The position numbers and the translations under genes are program-made. 64,000 nucleotides of DNA, taken from positions 7,884 through 71,883 of the forward strand of contig MNCI01014381.1 of NCBI GenBank assembly GCA_015680685.1. The letters are read 5' to 3'. The notes beneath the pieces were generated by a model, which worked only from the letters and a program-made list of their open reading frames with translations, did not search any database and had not been told where the DNA came from. How positions within the stretch are numbered: the first letter of the stretch is position 1; every line of letters starts with the position of its first letter. Below, piece after piece: positions 22,870-34,279 of the stretch. Source of the DNA: Gnetum montanum. Lineage: Eukaryota; Streptophyta; Gnetopsida; Gnetales; Gnetaceae.

Positions 22870-24880
22870 CATTACGGTGATGTGATATATGAACAAGGTT
22901 GTGCCATCAGCTCCAAATTATCTTACTTTAAAAAAAGGTTCTGTATATTATTCCAAATTTCAAGATTTATTCGGTAGAAAGATGTATGTGAACTCTACCA
23001 AATGGTGTTCTGTGCCGCCTAGTTGACTCAAATATTATTGAAAAGCATCGGCAATCTTTATTCTTTGTCCAGGAGGATCACCATGCCAGATCCAATTCAG
23101 GGCTCTCCGTGGTCTACTTCGCAACATATACAATATAAAACTTGGTTCACATTATTGAAGTCATGTGCGATGCATAATGTAATGTCAGATTCTTCCTTAT
23201 CGATATTCATGCAAATGTATACGACATTTTTTTTTTATGTAACAAAAGATTCTCGAGACACCGACAGCTGTTTTTAGCCCGACAAATTTGATTCATGCTA
23301 CTCCAAATGGTGCTGATACGAAAAACCAAAATTTTTAGTATCGGTGACTAAAGCATGTTTTTTCTTTTAAGATGTAACATTAATGGAAGAGGCTAAACTT
23401 GCGATGTTCAATCCTAAATTATGGTGGGGTGTTGTTTGAACACTAAAAAAATATATATATTAAGAATAAAAATTTAGAGAACAAAAGTAGAGGAGTACTA
23501 CAAAGAGGAGAAACTCCAAATCAATAAAAAGAAAAGGCTTAATGGTTTTGGGAATACCCTTTCAAGTTTTTATTTTACAGTCAATCCTGAAAAACCTCTC
23601 TCTAGGGTAGGAAATCAAATATTTCATGAAAAAATTAACATTAGGTTGAGGGGGAGGAGGCTCCCACTCTATCAATAGAGTCAACATTATTAAAAGATAT
23701 TATCTCCATGTCTTGACCAATTACTACAAATGAATTATTAGTAGTTAAAATATCTTAAACATGCTATCCATTCTGAAAATTTGGTATGTAATCACCAATA
23801 GATAAATTTCTTTGATGTTTTTTCATTATGAAAAACTATTTAGAAACTTTCCGAATCAACAATAGGTTTCTATAAGACTTTAGGAATAAATATTTGTTTC
23901 TCCTTGGTCATTCAAATTTTTTTTGAAATTGATTTGACTAGAACTTTCCTCAAAAGTACATTTTGTTGAACAAGATTAAAAGAAATCATTACAAGATCTA
24001 TAATATCTATAGAAAAAACCTTCTATAGCATTTGTAGAAGAAATCTTAGTAGTGTATATAATAGCTTAGCATTGGCATGCTTGCATAGTTTTTTTCTGCA
24101 ACATAATTGGACATGAATCAAATATACGACCTTCTCAATAACAATAGTAACATGACTTTGGAAGATTGTAATAAACAACTTTCTGCACAATCAATTCTAT
24201 CAATATGTAGAAGATCTTCTCGCTTAAACGAATCAAGATCCACCTCAATCATATATTGAATTCTACAAAACCCACTAATTGTAGCTAGCATTCCAAAATG
24301 CTTGTTTAGCTCAATTTGAAAAACAATATCCCTTTCAACTTTTTCAAAAATCAATGGAAAATTGACAATTTAACAAAACAAGAAACCCTTTAAAATTCAA
24401 GGGATGCTAGATTAAAAGAGAGAGTCCACTTTCAAATAATTGATAAATCATAATTATGACTGAAAACAACAATATCAAAGGCATTAGAAACCATCATCAA
24501 ATCAACAAATTTTTCCAAAAATAAAAAAATAAAAATGAGTTTGAAAGATAGTAGCTAATCCTCCAATTTTCATGAAAACATACTTTATAGAAATTTCTTA
24601 AGAAATAGATACATATAAATCATAAGGTAACTTGTAGAATGGCAAAGAAGTAGTGGATTCGCTTGAAGGATCACATATTGAATCTAGCAACATTACATAT
24701 AATTCCAAATAGATTCACTAGAGAAATATTGGATTCACTAAAAAAATCAAATTCATTAAATAAACATTAGATCCATAGAAAAAACATACGATCCATTGAA
24801 AAACATAAGATCTGCTAGCTCTCCTTAAATTTTATCATGGAAATGGAAACCTTGATTTTTAAGGACGTAACGTGGGCTTT
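22870..24880. other. Non-coding interval
   Basis: No recognisable protein motif on either strand. AT-rich, with short GGATTCACTAGA / GGATCCATTGAA-like repeated words at 24650-24810. A frame at 24354-24118 (minus, 78 codons) shows no known domain. Confidence 0.35.
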
Positions 24881-24885
24881 GGTTT

Positions 24886-24897
24886 GAGTTGATACCA
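24886..24897 (-). other. Possible primer binding site of a minus-strand LTR element
   Basis: GAGTTGATACCA is 9 of 12 identical to GCTCTGATACCA, the reverse complement of the tRNA-iMet primer site. If real, an LTR begins at about 24899 to its right. No second LTR was found, so the call is tentative. Confidence 0.3.
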
Positions 24898-24898
24898 T

Positions 24899-26720
24899 TA
24901 TAAGTGACCCATGGATCAATCTTTTGCATGTTGCCTTTGTAATTATCCACCACTTTGGGAAAAATGAAATTCTTTAAGTTTCCTAAGTTCCTTTGACTAT
25001 GTGGACCTTACAAGCAAGTTGTTTGCTATTAGTAGATCTCATGGTTCTATATATTTGGTTTTCCTTCTTCTTATTTTTTCTTTTGTTTCTTTTTCTTTTC
25101 AGCCCTTGCAGGTCAAAGAACTATTACCTATGTGTGGTACACTTACACTCATAGGCATTGTACTTGAATGCATAAGTTTCATGCCATTACCATTATGTCA
25201 AAAGAATTAAGGTGGGAGGTACTTCCTTCTTTACCACCATGCCAAAACCTCTTCACCAAATCAAGTTATAAAGAAGTCCAAAAAGTAACACATGAGCTAC
25301 AGATAGCTACTAAAATCCCCTTTTTTAATCTCTTTTTTCTTGTTATAGTTTTTAAAAAGAAAAAAGAAAAAGTATAAGAAAATTAGGTATTAAACACACT
25401 TGAGCTTTATTTCTCTAAAAGAAAAAGGGAGTACAAGAAAAGTAGGTGCTAAACACACCCAAAGAAGTGAGGCCTCACTCTAAAATATCAATAGGAAGTC
25501 CCGTTGAAATATGGGCATAGATATCCAGAAAAGAAAAAATAGACAACATGACCATCTAGGTTGTTACATAAAACAACTAGAAACAAAAGGAGAACACAAT
25601 TAAAAAAGACCATCAACAACCTTCTACAAAAAGATAAACTAAGCCTCCACAAAAAGTGGAAATCGTGCATCTAAGGAATGTCCTCATGGTCAACATCCTT
25701 GGAAGGAATTCTTAACTAGTTTGGTTAGAAGGGCTGGAGAAGCTTCATATAGAACCTAAAACATTTTAGCAAATACTTATTATGATAAGTAATGATTTTT
25801 CTAACTAATTTTCTTCACATGAAGGACCTTGTATACAATTTGAATTAGGACAAACTGTCTTATTCTCCTCCTTGCTTGTCTAAGTGGTACTTGAACTGAA
25901 GCTTCCTACATATCTATATGATCAATTTCTTTCTAGCATTATGTAAGAGATTTAAAACCTTGAAACAACAAACATGGATCTTGTAAAACATATCCTTGGT
26001 GCTTTGCAAGGTGAATTCTAGTTGTGCCTCATTACTTCCCTAGTAGTTTTCTATGATGATGCTATGGGTAGGAAAAATTTAGCTTCTTCTTCTATGAAGG
26101 TGATATGATCTAGAGAGTGGTTTCCATGTCATCACCATCCAAAATCAATGTCAAAAAATCAACTAGAATAGTTCACATAGGTGATATTTTAGCACTTTCG
26201 AATTATACTATTAGATAATTAAAGAATAAGTCATCATGCTTCCCCAAAATTTATGTGTTGCCATATTAAGTAAAATAATAGTCACTAGTTTGATTAGAGT
26301 AAAGCGAAGCATATTTTCTCTTTACTTTTTTGAATGTTCATGTATCTCGATTTTCCTAACTACTTGTCTAATTTCTTTGAACATAACTTCATAAGTAGTA
26401 CCTAACATGTATCACGGGAAAATGGAAATACCCTTAAATGTTTCAATGGAGTTAATCCAATAGTCCTTCATGTAGGCCTTACATTTAAGAAGTTCTTGAG
26501 CTAGGAGACATAGGGTGAGTCATTTGAAAGGAAAGGAAGAAGATTGGAACTCGAAGGTATGGTAAGAAATCTCTACAAACTAGATGAAGGATAGGGTGAA
26601 TGAGAATTGGCAAAGATAGAGAGGTAGCAAGGGGCTAAGAGGCATCCATATCAAAGGGAAGGGTGGTAAAAATAAAAGGTCAAAATGGGATAATGGTAAG
26701 GACCTAGCCTCATCAATTCT
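24899..26720. other. Non-coding interval
   Basis: No recognisable gene. Pyrimidine-rich plus-strand tracts at 25060-25110 and 25325-25370, and a near-duplicated word pair (AAGAAAATTAGGTATTAAACAC at 25375 and AAGAAAAGTAGGTGCTAAACAC at 25434). Otherwise featureless. Confidence 0.3.
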
Positions 26721-26724
26721 CAAT

Positions 26725-27548
26725 TGATGTTTAAATACTCAAACAAAAGAAATTTTCATTAAAATAAGAAAAGAAAATAAATCTTTCTTCTTTCTTTCAA
26801 AGATGAAAATGTAATACAAAAAATAATGGAAGCGATGTTCCAAGGACAAACAGTACTTAAGATCTTCTCACCACTCCCTCTCTTACATAAGAATTAAAAG
26901 ACATAAAAGAATCACTATGACTTTCTTTCACTCCATCGCACAATTTCCAAGCTGGCTTCCAACAAGAGTGCTCAAGGTGATCTCAACTCTCTTTCTTCTA
27001 ACTCTCAACTCTCTTCCCTCTCTCAATTCTTTCAACTCTCTCTTACACAAGCTTAGGTGCTTAATGCTAATTTATACCTCTTTTGGTGACTTTTCACTTT
27101 CACTTGGTGCTCTAATTTCAAAAAAAATTTAGTTTGAATTAACCTTTAAAAGAACCTTGTCCTTAGACATGACATCTTGAACATCAAAGAAATCTTTTCC
27201 AACTGTGCCAAGATCTCAAAGTAGATGTCTTTTGGGTGGGAAAGATGTTCATCCTAAAGCCTAGAAGTTGCAAAGTAGATGTCTATCTAATGAAGTATAC
27301 ATTTACCTTGTAGAGTATACATCTATTAGGTAGAGTAGATGTATATCTTTCTAGGGGTATTAATGAAGACATTTATTCTGAGGCCTAGAACATTAGAATA
27401 CCTCCAAACATGTTGCCATTAGAACACTGTAAACTTGTCAAAACATTCCCAAATACACCCAAACTCTTGAAAAACATGCAAAAATGCATAGGAAAGATAT
27501 CCCATAATTTACGAACTAATACATTAGCCTAGGTGATGTCTTCATTAG
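26725..27548. repeat. LTR-H copy 3 (diverged; ends approximate)
   Basis: The right half (27200-27548) aligns with 14400-14729 and 46380-46699. Shared features are TAGATGTCT words, 'GAGGCCTAGAACATT...CCTCCAAACA' and the end 'AGGTGATGTCTTCATTAG'. The left half keeps only the general 'CAACTCTC...CACAAGCTTAGGTGCTTA' pattern of this family. It is the most diverged of the three copies. Confidence 0.5.
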
Positions 27549-27755
27549 ATAGAGGAAGAAGAAGAGGATATAGAAATTGGGAGAGTAGATCGAAAGTTTG
27601 GTAGAAAAGGTAATGACAGAGGAGTAGAAGGTAATGGATGAAAAATGAAAGAGGAAGATGTGGATATATATATATATATATAAACCATTCATAACAAGAA
27701 ACCTAATTGCTTGGTTCAAGCATGCAAACTAAGAATTAAGATTGTGAGGGATGAG

Positions 27756-28570
27756 TGATTAGGACATCAACCAATCTCTTTGATGTATTTTGCATCCTCA
27801 ATGTGTGTAAGAGTCATAAAACTTATGTTTTTATGCCTATGTATTTTGTTTAAGTCATTTCAATGATTTTTTAGTGTTAAGTAGGCAATTGTGAGTTTGC
27901 TACGAATTACAAGAGACCACAGTTTACCACTATGAGTAGCTACTAACTATAGTCTACCATAGTTGATTGCCCAAGATAACATAATGAATCTTTAGGAAAA
28001 TGCAAGGTCATTGTGAATGTACAAGATCATAGTTTTAAGATGCAAGCTATAGTTGATCATAACTAGGTTGTAGTTTGGTGAGAAATAATGGTGGGAGATT
28101 ATGAGTGTTTATTAGTACAGAGAGCTGAAAGTCACAATTCCATCATAGTCTATAAATTGCAAGATGTTATGACCTACAAGCACTTGTAGTCTAATTAAAA
28201 TTTTAAATAGCTTAAATTTCAAGGACAAGATGAATAGTCATGTTAGACTATAAAAGGATCATATGTGTTTTTAAAGTCATCATCTTGCTTTTCGTATAAT
28301 TGGAAGCTTTGGTCAATGAGAAAGTGTCTCAATTGTGGGACCAATTGTGATTACTCACCTTAAGCATTGTGGTTGAGATATTAAGAGTAAGAAAGGATTG
28401 TCTTGGATCTTGTTCTAGATCCTTGTTGTGTGTTCTTCTACCATAGTACTCTAATTTTGAACACTAAATAAAGAATCTTTTCTTTCTTATTCATGCTTGG
28501 TTCTCTTTTGAAGTCCATCATTGTTGGTTTTTCAGTAGATTTGGATATTAGTTGGGAGTGGTCCTTACCA
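27756..28570 (+). repeat. Element II 5' LTR
   Basis: Begins TGATTAGGACATCAACCAAT and ends GTCCTTACCA. It aligns along its length with 48579-49377 (shared words: CTTTGATGTATTTTGCATC, GGATTGTCTTGG, CTTGTTCTAGATCCTTGT). It contains diverged CTATAGTYTACCATAGTTG-type words at 27900-28080. The copies differ at many sites, so the insertion is old. Confidence 0.9.
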
Positions 28571-28572
28571 AA

Positions 28573-28590
28573 TTGATACAAAGCCTATGG
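28573..28590 (+). other. Element II primer binding site, tRNA-iMet-like
   Basis: TTGATACAAAGCCTATGG, two bases after the LTR end, matches TGGTATCAGAGCCAATGG at 12 of 18 positions. Together with the LTR ends this defines the 5' boundary. Confidence 0.7.
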
Positions 28591-28910
28591 TTCTTAGAGC
28601 AATTTAACCATGGAAATGTAACCTTTGTACTTCAATCCTTAATTTGGGTAATTGAATTTCTTGCTTATTCTTCAATTGTGTAGCAATTCAATTGGATGTT
28701 ATTTTCTTGCTTATTTTAGAATTTTTAAACTCTCTTTGGCCTAGCTGGGAGGTCAACTAATTTGGGTATTTGATATTTCACTCATTTGTGACACTCGTTA
28801 GCTTGATTGAGCTAGGGTTTGTTCAATTTTATTCCAAGCTTACTCCATTTTGTTTTGGAAACTTCCTATATCTTGTGGGTACTTAATTCTTAGTTATAGG
28901 TATAAAAGAG

Positions 28911-29145
28911 ATGAAGGGAGTCTTTCAATTAACAATTGAGAAGCTTGAAAAGTTGAAAGACGATAAAGACTCCAAGCCTTCCAAAGGTAAAAGAGATCTA
29001 AAGAGAAGAATACCAAGAAAAATACAAAAGATAAGCCAAAGGAATATTCTAGCAAGTCTTCCAAAAGGATTCATTCAAGGAAAACAATACTAGCAAAATC
29101 CAATGCTTGAATTGTGAAGAAAAGGACCATAAGCAATGGGAATGC
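28911..29145 (+). pseudogene. Element II gag C-terminus with zinc knuckle
   Basis: A Lys-rich stretch (28911-29093) is followed, one frame over, by 'CLNCEEKDHKQWEC' (29104-29145), a complete CX2CX4HX4C nucleocapsid knuckle with Asp replacing the usual Gly before His. This is RNA-packaging Gag sequence. The capsid region expected upstream (28600-28900) is not recognisable and seems largely lost. Confidence 0.8.
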
Positions 29146-29279
29146 AAGAAGCCAAAAGAGTCAAAGAGAATAAAACTGCAAACCGTAGAAAAATATTCTC
29201 CAACCTCTACAAGTTAAGGTAACCCTAATGCACTTATAATCGAAGATATCACTAAAGTTAATTCTTACACATTTGTGAA

Positions 29280-29960
29280 AACTGTTAATGTGGGATATCC
29301 TATTAGGTAAATGCTTTTAAAATTGACACTAGATGTTTGTCTAGTGGAGAATGGATTTACATTTTCATTGATGATAATGCTCAAGAAAATATAATTTTTT
29401 CCACATCTATTCATAGGTTGGATTTATCCAAATTTTCTCATCCAAAACCTTATAAATTCCATTGGCTTTCCAAAGATCATTATCAAGTAGTGCAATAAAG
29501 GTATATATTATTTTTTAGGATTGGTTATTATAGAGATAATGTGTCTTATGATATTCTTCCTATAGATTACAGTGATGTAATCCTTAGTAGATCATGAAAC
29601 TTTGGTAATAAGGTTACTTTTTTATTGAGGTAAAAATCTTTAGTATGTACCTAGGTTAGATGGAATTCATAATTTGATTTCATTTTCATTATAAAAATTT
29701 CAAGATAATGTTTCTACTAATGCATTTTTTATTTTGTTGAGTAAGCAAGAATTTATTCAAGCTCATGAGCAAACTAGGCATGGTTTCATCATTGTGTCAA
29801 CAGTTATAACATGTGAAAAGGAACAAGCAAATTAACTTCCAACAATGGGGTAATGTCTAGCATGAGACTTTATTGATGTATTCAAGGAAAAGTTAGAAGA
29901 GCTTCTATGAGATTAATTTAACATCAAATTGGCTTCATCCTATGGATAACCATACCAAAT
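29280..29960 (+). pseudogene. Element II protease and start of RT
   Basis: Translation shows 'SDVILSRS' at about 29570-29600, the remains of the retropepsin 'DVILGRPW' motif. At about 29860-29960 'FIDVFKEKLEELL' matches 'FxDVFPEELPPGLP' at the protease-RT junction. The frame is interrupted at 29961 by the solo LTR and resumes at 30743. Confidence 0.7.
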
Positions 29961-30737
29961 TGATGGGACACAATATTGCATGGGCCGCGATATCATGTAC
30001 GCGATATCGCAGCTCGTCTCCAGTTTTATAAATAAGAGGCGACTCTCCCTTGTTTCTCCATCTAAATCTAGAACTTAGCCAAACTCTTGCCATTTTTCCA
30101 TTCTAATAATTTCCATGTGTCCGCAGTAGGAGTCCCAAAGTGAACGGATCTTTATTCGAGAAATTCTATACCTGAGCACACAGTTGTGTACGGCAATAAA
30201 GATGAACTTTTGGATAAACCTTGCAGTGCATGGACTAAGCTAAATAGAACTTTAATTATTGTTAAATGTTAAATGCTTTATTAGTTAATTAAATCTCTCT
30301 CAACCCTTAACTCCTAGTTAAGTGCATTCGGTACGACTACTTCGAGCACATGCGTTACGCTTGGTAATCCCAGTAACAAATGACGTTTGGTGATCCCAAC
30401 AGCGTTGCATTGGTTCAAGGTGTGAAACGACAAGTGGGAACGGATACTAATGTTAGGGTAATTAAGGCTTAGTTAGTTAAAGTTAGTTACTTAGTCTCTT
30501 CACCCTTTCCCTCATTAGCATAGGCGATAAAAACATAAAAGATATAAAAATCACATGCCTCAAGCTTACTTAACCATACAATTGTGACAAATACAAATGA
30601 GCTTGGGAGGACAATGATTGAATAACCTTAGGTGTTCCATAAGGCGTGTAGCCACTTAGTCTGCGGAGTTCGACCGGATCGCACGTGTAACGCTCGTATT
30701 CGTATGGTTGAGTGTAGGGGTACCTCGCCACTCATCA
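29961..30737 (+). repeat. Solo LTR of the element IV family, target duplication CAAAT
   Basis: Starts TGATGGGACA and ends GCCACTCATCA. The 5-bp words directly outside (29956-29960 and 30738-30742) are both CAAAT, a perfect target-site duplication, so this is a genuine solo LTR (777 bp) left by recombination between two LTRs. It is close in sequence to the element IV 5' LTR (57239-58014, 776 bp). It has palindrome words in U3 (ACAATATTGC at 29970 and GCGATATCGC at 30001), a TATA box (TATAAATA, 30027-30034) and an AATAAA signal. It interrupts element II between protease and RT. Confidence 0.96.
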
Positions 30738-30742
30738 CAAAT

Positions 30743-31450
30743 GAAAGAGTCTACTAAATGACTCCACATCAAAGAGAGGAGCTCCATAGGCATATGAGTG
30801 AATTACAGTCAAATGGTTTTATTAAAAATTCAATATTTCCATGTGCAAGTATTAGTGCTTAAAAAGGATAATAATAATATGAGAATGTGCATTGATTCTA
30901 AGTATATTAATAGGATTATGATCAAGTACAAATTTCCTATTCCTAGGATGGATGACATTCTTGAGGTCCTTACTCATGTTGAAGTCTTTTCAGAGATTTA
31001 TTTAAAGAGTGGATATCATTAAATAAGGATTAGACATTAGGATGAGTGAAAAACTACTTTTAAAACTCCCAATGGATTGTATGAGTAGTTAGCCATGTTA
31101 TTTGGGCTAACTAATGCTCTTGCCACTTTTATGAGGTTAATGCATGATGTCTTGAGAGAGTTAATTGGAAAGTGTTGCATTGTTTTCTTTGATGATATTC
31201 TTTTTTATAATTCCAATGAATATGAGCATGTGCAACATTTAGGAAAGGTATTTTCTAAGTCTAAATAGGCTTAATTACTGGTAAATGTGATGAAATATCA
31301 CTTCATGAAGAAGGAAATTATGTATTTGAGTCATGTCATCTTAAAAAATCAAGTGAAGATCTAGACTAGTAAGATCAAGGCAATTAGAGATTGGCCTTCA
31401 TCAAAGAATGTTGGAGAGGTGATATCTTTCCTTGATCTAGCTAGTTTTTA
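30743..31450 (+). pseudogene. Element II reverse transcriptase
   Basis: After the solo LTR the reading frame gives 'KKDNNNMRMCIDSKYINRI', 'YKFPIPRMDDILEVL', 'LKSGYH', 'LFGLTNALATFMRLMHDVL' and 'FFDDILFYN', the RT palm motifs in order. The catalytic FDD box at about 31185-31205 is intact. In-frame stops follow YH and occur several more times. Its neighbours upstream and downstream (protease, RNase H) belong to the same pol. Confidence 0.93.
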
Positions 31451-31990
31451 TAGGATATTTATTAGATATTTTAATTCTATTGCATGACTAATGCTTTCTT
31501 TGTTGAACAAGAAAAAAACTTTTATATGATGTGATGATCAAGGAAAATCATTTTAAGTCTTAAAGGCTAAACTTTACAATGCTTTAGTGCTTGTTAATTT
31601 AAACTTTAGCAATCTTTTTGAAGTGAATATGGATGTAAGTAAACTTTTAGTTGAAGGTATTTTTTCACAAGAGGGTAAGCCCATTGTATTCTTTTTAAAA
31701 AAGCTAAATAAGTCTAGGCAAAAAGTATGGTACTTATGAAAATAAATTATATATGTTGTACTTCAAACTATTAAACATTAGAAACATTATTTGTTGGGAA
31801 GTAAATTTTACATTTTACTAATCATAATACATTTTAATTCTTGAGTTCACAAATGAAGTTAAGCATTAAGCATATGAAGTGGATAGAGTAAATACAAGAG
31901 TTTCACTTTTTATTGAAGCATATAAGTGGAAAAAGTAATGTGGTAGCAAATTTTATCTCTAAGAATCACATGGTGAGTCATTTATATTCA
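31451..31990 (+). pseudogene. Element II RNase H
   Basis: 'NSIA.LMLSLLNKKKTF' followed by 'FEVNMDVSKLLVEGIFSQEGKPIVFF' and 'HYLLGSKF' matches the Ty3 connection and RNase H order ('LxxLLKK...FxVExDASGxGIGAVLxQxGxPIAYFSxKL...'). The GIGAVL segment is altered and stops interrupt it. Confidence 0.8.
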
Positions 31991-31999
31991 TAAGTAGAG

Positions 32000-32739
32000 G
32001 GACTTGAGGCCTTTACTTCTTTGTATCCAAATGATGAAAATTTTGGTAAGATTTGGAAGGATCTCAATGCTCCATTGCTTAGTAGAGTGGATAGGTGGAA
32101 AGACTATCATCTACAACATGGACATCTCTGTAAGAATGACAAGGTATGTGTACTTACTTGAGATTTCAATTCAAATATTTTTCATGAGAAGCATACTTGT
32201 GAGATGGCTCAACACATGCGTAAGAGCAAAACCTATGAGCTTGTTGCCAAAAGTTACTTTTGATTGGGTATGAGTAACGATGTAAATAAATTTATTATGA
32301 AGTGTCATGTTTAACAAAATTTTAAACGAAGAAAAGGTATTTCTTGTTATTATTTATCTTTTCCCATTGCTAATGGTTCATGGGAAAGTGTTTCTATGGA
32401 TTTTATGTGTGCTATTTTAAATATTCATTCTAGACATGATTCTATTTTTGTTATTGTGGATAGATTCTCTAAGATGGAACATTTCATTCCTTATAAAATA
32501 AATAATGATGCATATCATGTTCTTTATTTTTTTTAACATGTAGTTAGATTACATGGTATTCCTTTGAATATTGTCACTGATAGGAATGTAAGATTCACAA
32601 GTCATTTCTAAAGGTCATTATGGAAATTACTAGGTACCAAGTTATCTTTCTATAGTGCTTATCATCAACAAAGTGATCATAAAAATAAAACTCTAAATCA
32701 ATCATTATTAAAATTTCCATCTATCTTTGTGAGGATTAG
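32000..32739 (+). pseudogene. Element II integrase, N-terminal and core part
   Basis: 'SMDFMCAI' (about 32395) has the first catalytic Asp; 'IFVIVDRFSKMEHFIPY', 'VVRLHGIPLNIVTDRNVRFTSHF' (second Asp) and 'LGTKLSFYSAYHQQSD' follow in the same frame. The expected Glu region 'GQTERVNQ' reads 'HKNKTLNQ', so the third catalytic residue is lost. The frame is cut by LTR-H copy 2 at 32740 and resumes at 46700. About 25 residues expected between the two halves are missing, indicating a small deletion at the insertion site. Confidence 0.9.
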
Positions 32740-33188
32740 TGATGTGGAGCCTACCTCAATTGACTTAAAAAGGATCAATTCCACAAGCTTCCTAAGCAAA
32801 ATTCAACCTAGAAAACAAGAACAACATAATGAAATGGAAAAAATTCTCCCTTTTATTAATAAAACTCTCAAAAGTTATAGAAATACATCAAAGATGAGGA
32901 GCCAAGCTCAAATCATAACTCTCCCAATGATCTTAGAGGCCACACATGTCCACTCTCAATTCTCAATTGCTCACATTGGAGCCAAAGCCCAAGACAAGAC
33001 ACTTATAAGAGATTCTCTTAACCTCTCTCAAGTGCTCTTCCTTACCTCTTACTCAAACTCTTCTTGCACAAGCTCTCAAGAGACTTCTCAAATCTCTCTT
33101 CTCTCACTCAATTCTTCTTGCAAAAGCTCTAAAATTTATCTTGCAGAAAATTACAAAAGGCTAGCCTTCTCTCTTAGACTAGCCTTCT

Positions 33189-34094
33189 TGATGAAGTATC
33201 TTTGATCGACTGTGTCAATAGGATGCTGTTGACGTGACCATGTTGACGGGATCTTGTTGATGTGACCATGTCGACGGGATCCTGTCAACGTGGCACCCTA
33301 GTAGGTCTATAAATGTGGCACCCTAGTAGGTCTATAAATGTGGCACCCCAACTATGTTAATGGAGGTTAGAATTTTAGTTGCTAGCAGAATTCTTGCAGT
33401 TTGTTTCTGTAAGAGATAGAATAATTTTCTAAGTGCCCACAATAGGAGTTAAGGAGTGTACAGATCTTTATTCGAGCATTGTTGTGCTTGAGCATTGTAA
33501 TGTGTGTGGCAATAAAGACTAGCTTTTTAATAAACCTTGCAGCACTTGGACTAGCTTAATGATTTATTTATGCATTTATTATTTTCATTACTTAAGTGAT
33601 TAATTAAGCTAGAATTATTAGGACATTAAGTAATTAATTAAACTAAATAGACTAGAAAACTTAAGTATGACCACTTCAAGCATACGTATAACACTTGGTA
33701 ATCCCAGTAGTGCTTAACGCTTGGTTGCCTAGTAGTGTTGTACATGTTTAGGATGTGTACAGAAAGTGGGACTGGATGCTTATGTTAGGATAGTTAGTTA
33801 TTAATTAGAAATTAAATTAGTTGAATTAGTTAACCAATTTATTCTCAATCTATTACCAAACTTAGGCAAACAAAATATAAAATAATAAAAATGATGTGCC
33901 TCAATTCCACTTAACCATACAACTGAGCTTCATAAGTGTAGTTGGAAAGACAACGATCGTTTCATGATTAGATTCACCTTCTAGATTGAATCTTGTGTAT
34001 GAGAACACTAGAAGTCCACAGAATTTGACTAAGTTGCACATGAACACCTTAGTAATTCATATGGTTGGGCATAGGGGTATCTTGCCACTCATCA
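33189..34094 (+). repeat. Element III 5' LTR (906 bp)
   Basis: Starts TGATGAAGTATC, ends GCCACTCATCA. U3 carries GACGTGA/GACGGGA words (33231-33294) and a 25-bp tandem duplication (33291-33315 and 33316-33340) that doubles the TATA box (TATAAATG at 33308 and 33333). The R region shares GATCTTTATTCGAGCA and AATAAAGA with the element IV/V LTRs. The duplication is absent from the 3' LTR, so it arose after insertion. Confidence 0.95.
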
Positions 34095-34095
34095 T

Positions 34096-34113
34096 TAGCG
34101 CTATTGCTAGGGA
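34096..34113 (+). other. Element III primer binding site, tRNA-Asp type
   Basis: TAGCGCTATTGCTAGGGA, one base after the LTR end, matches the plant tRNA-Asp primer site TGGCGCCGTTGCCGGGGA with only transitions (C/T and G/A), as expected after deamination of a methylated copy. The related element IV keeps a better version at 58016. Confidence 0.9.
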
Positions 34114-34279
34114 TTTTTAGCTAGTACCATCTGCTATCAATCTAGGATTAGTGAAAATTACTCAACATCATTGAAACAAACCCAACAAAGTTAAATCATG
34201 ATAATTAATCAAAACTATACTATAAGCACACTGATAAATTATTTCTAACAAAAATTTCTTCTTCTTCTCATAGGCAAGA

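Noticed and set aside
27664-27683. AT microsatellite as a promoter
   Set aside because: A simple TA run with no downstream transcript signal.
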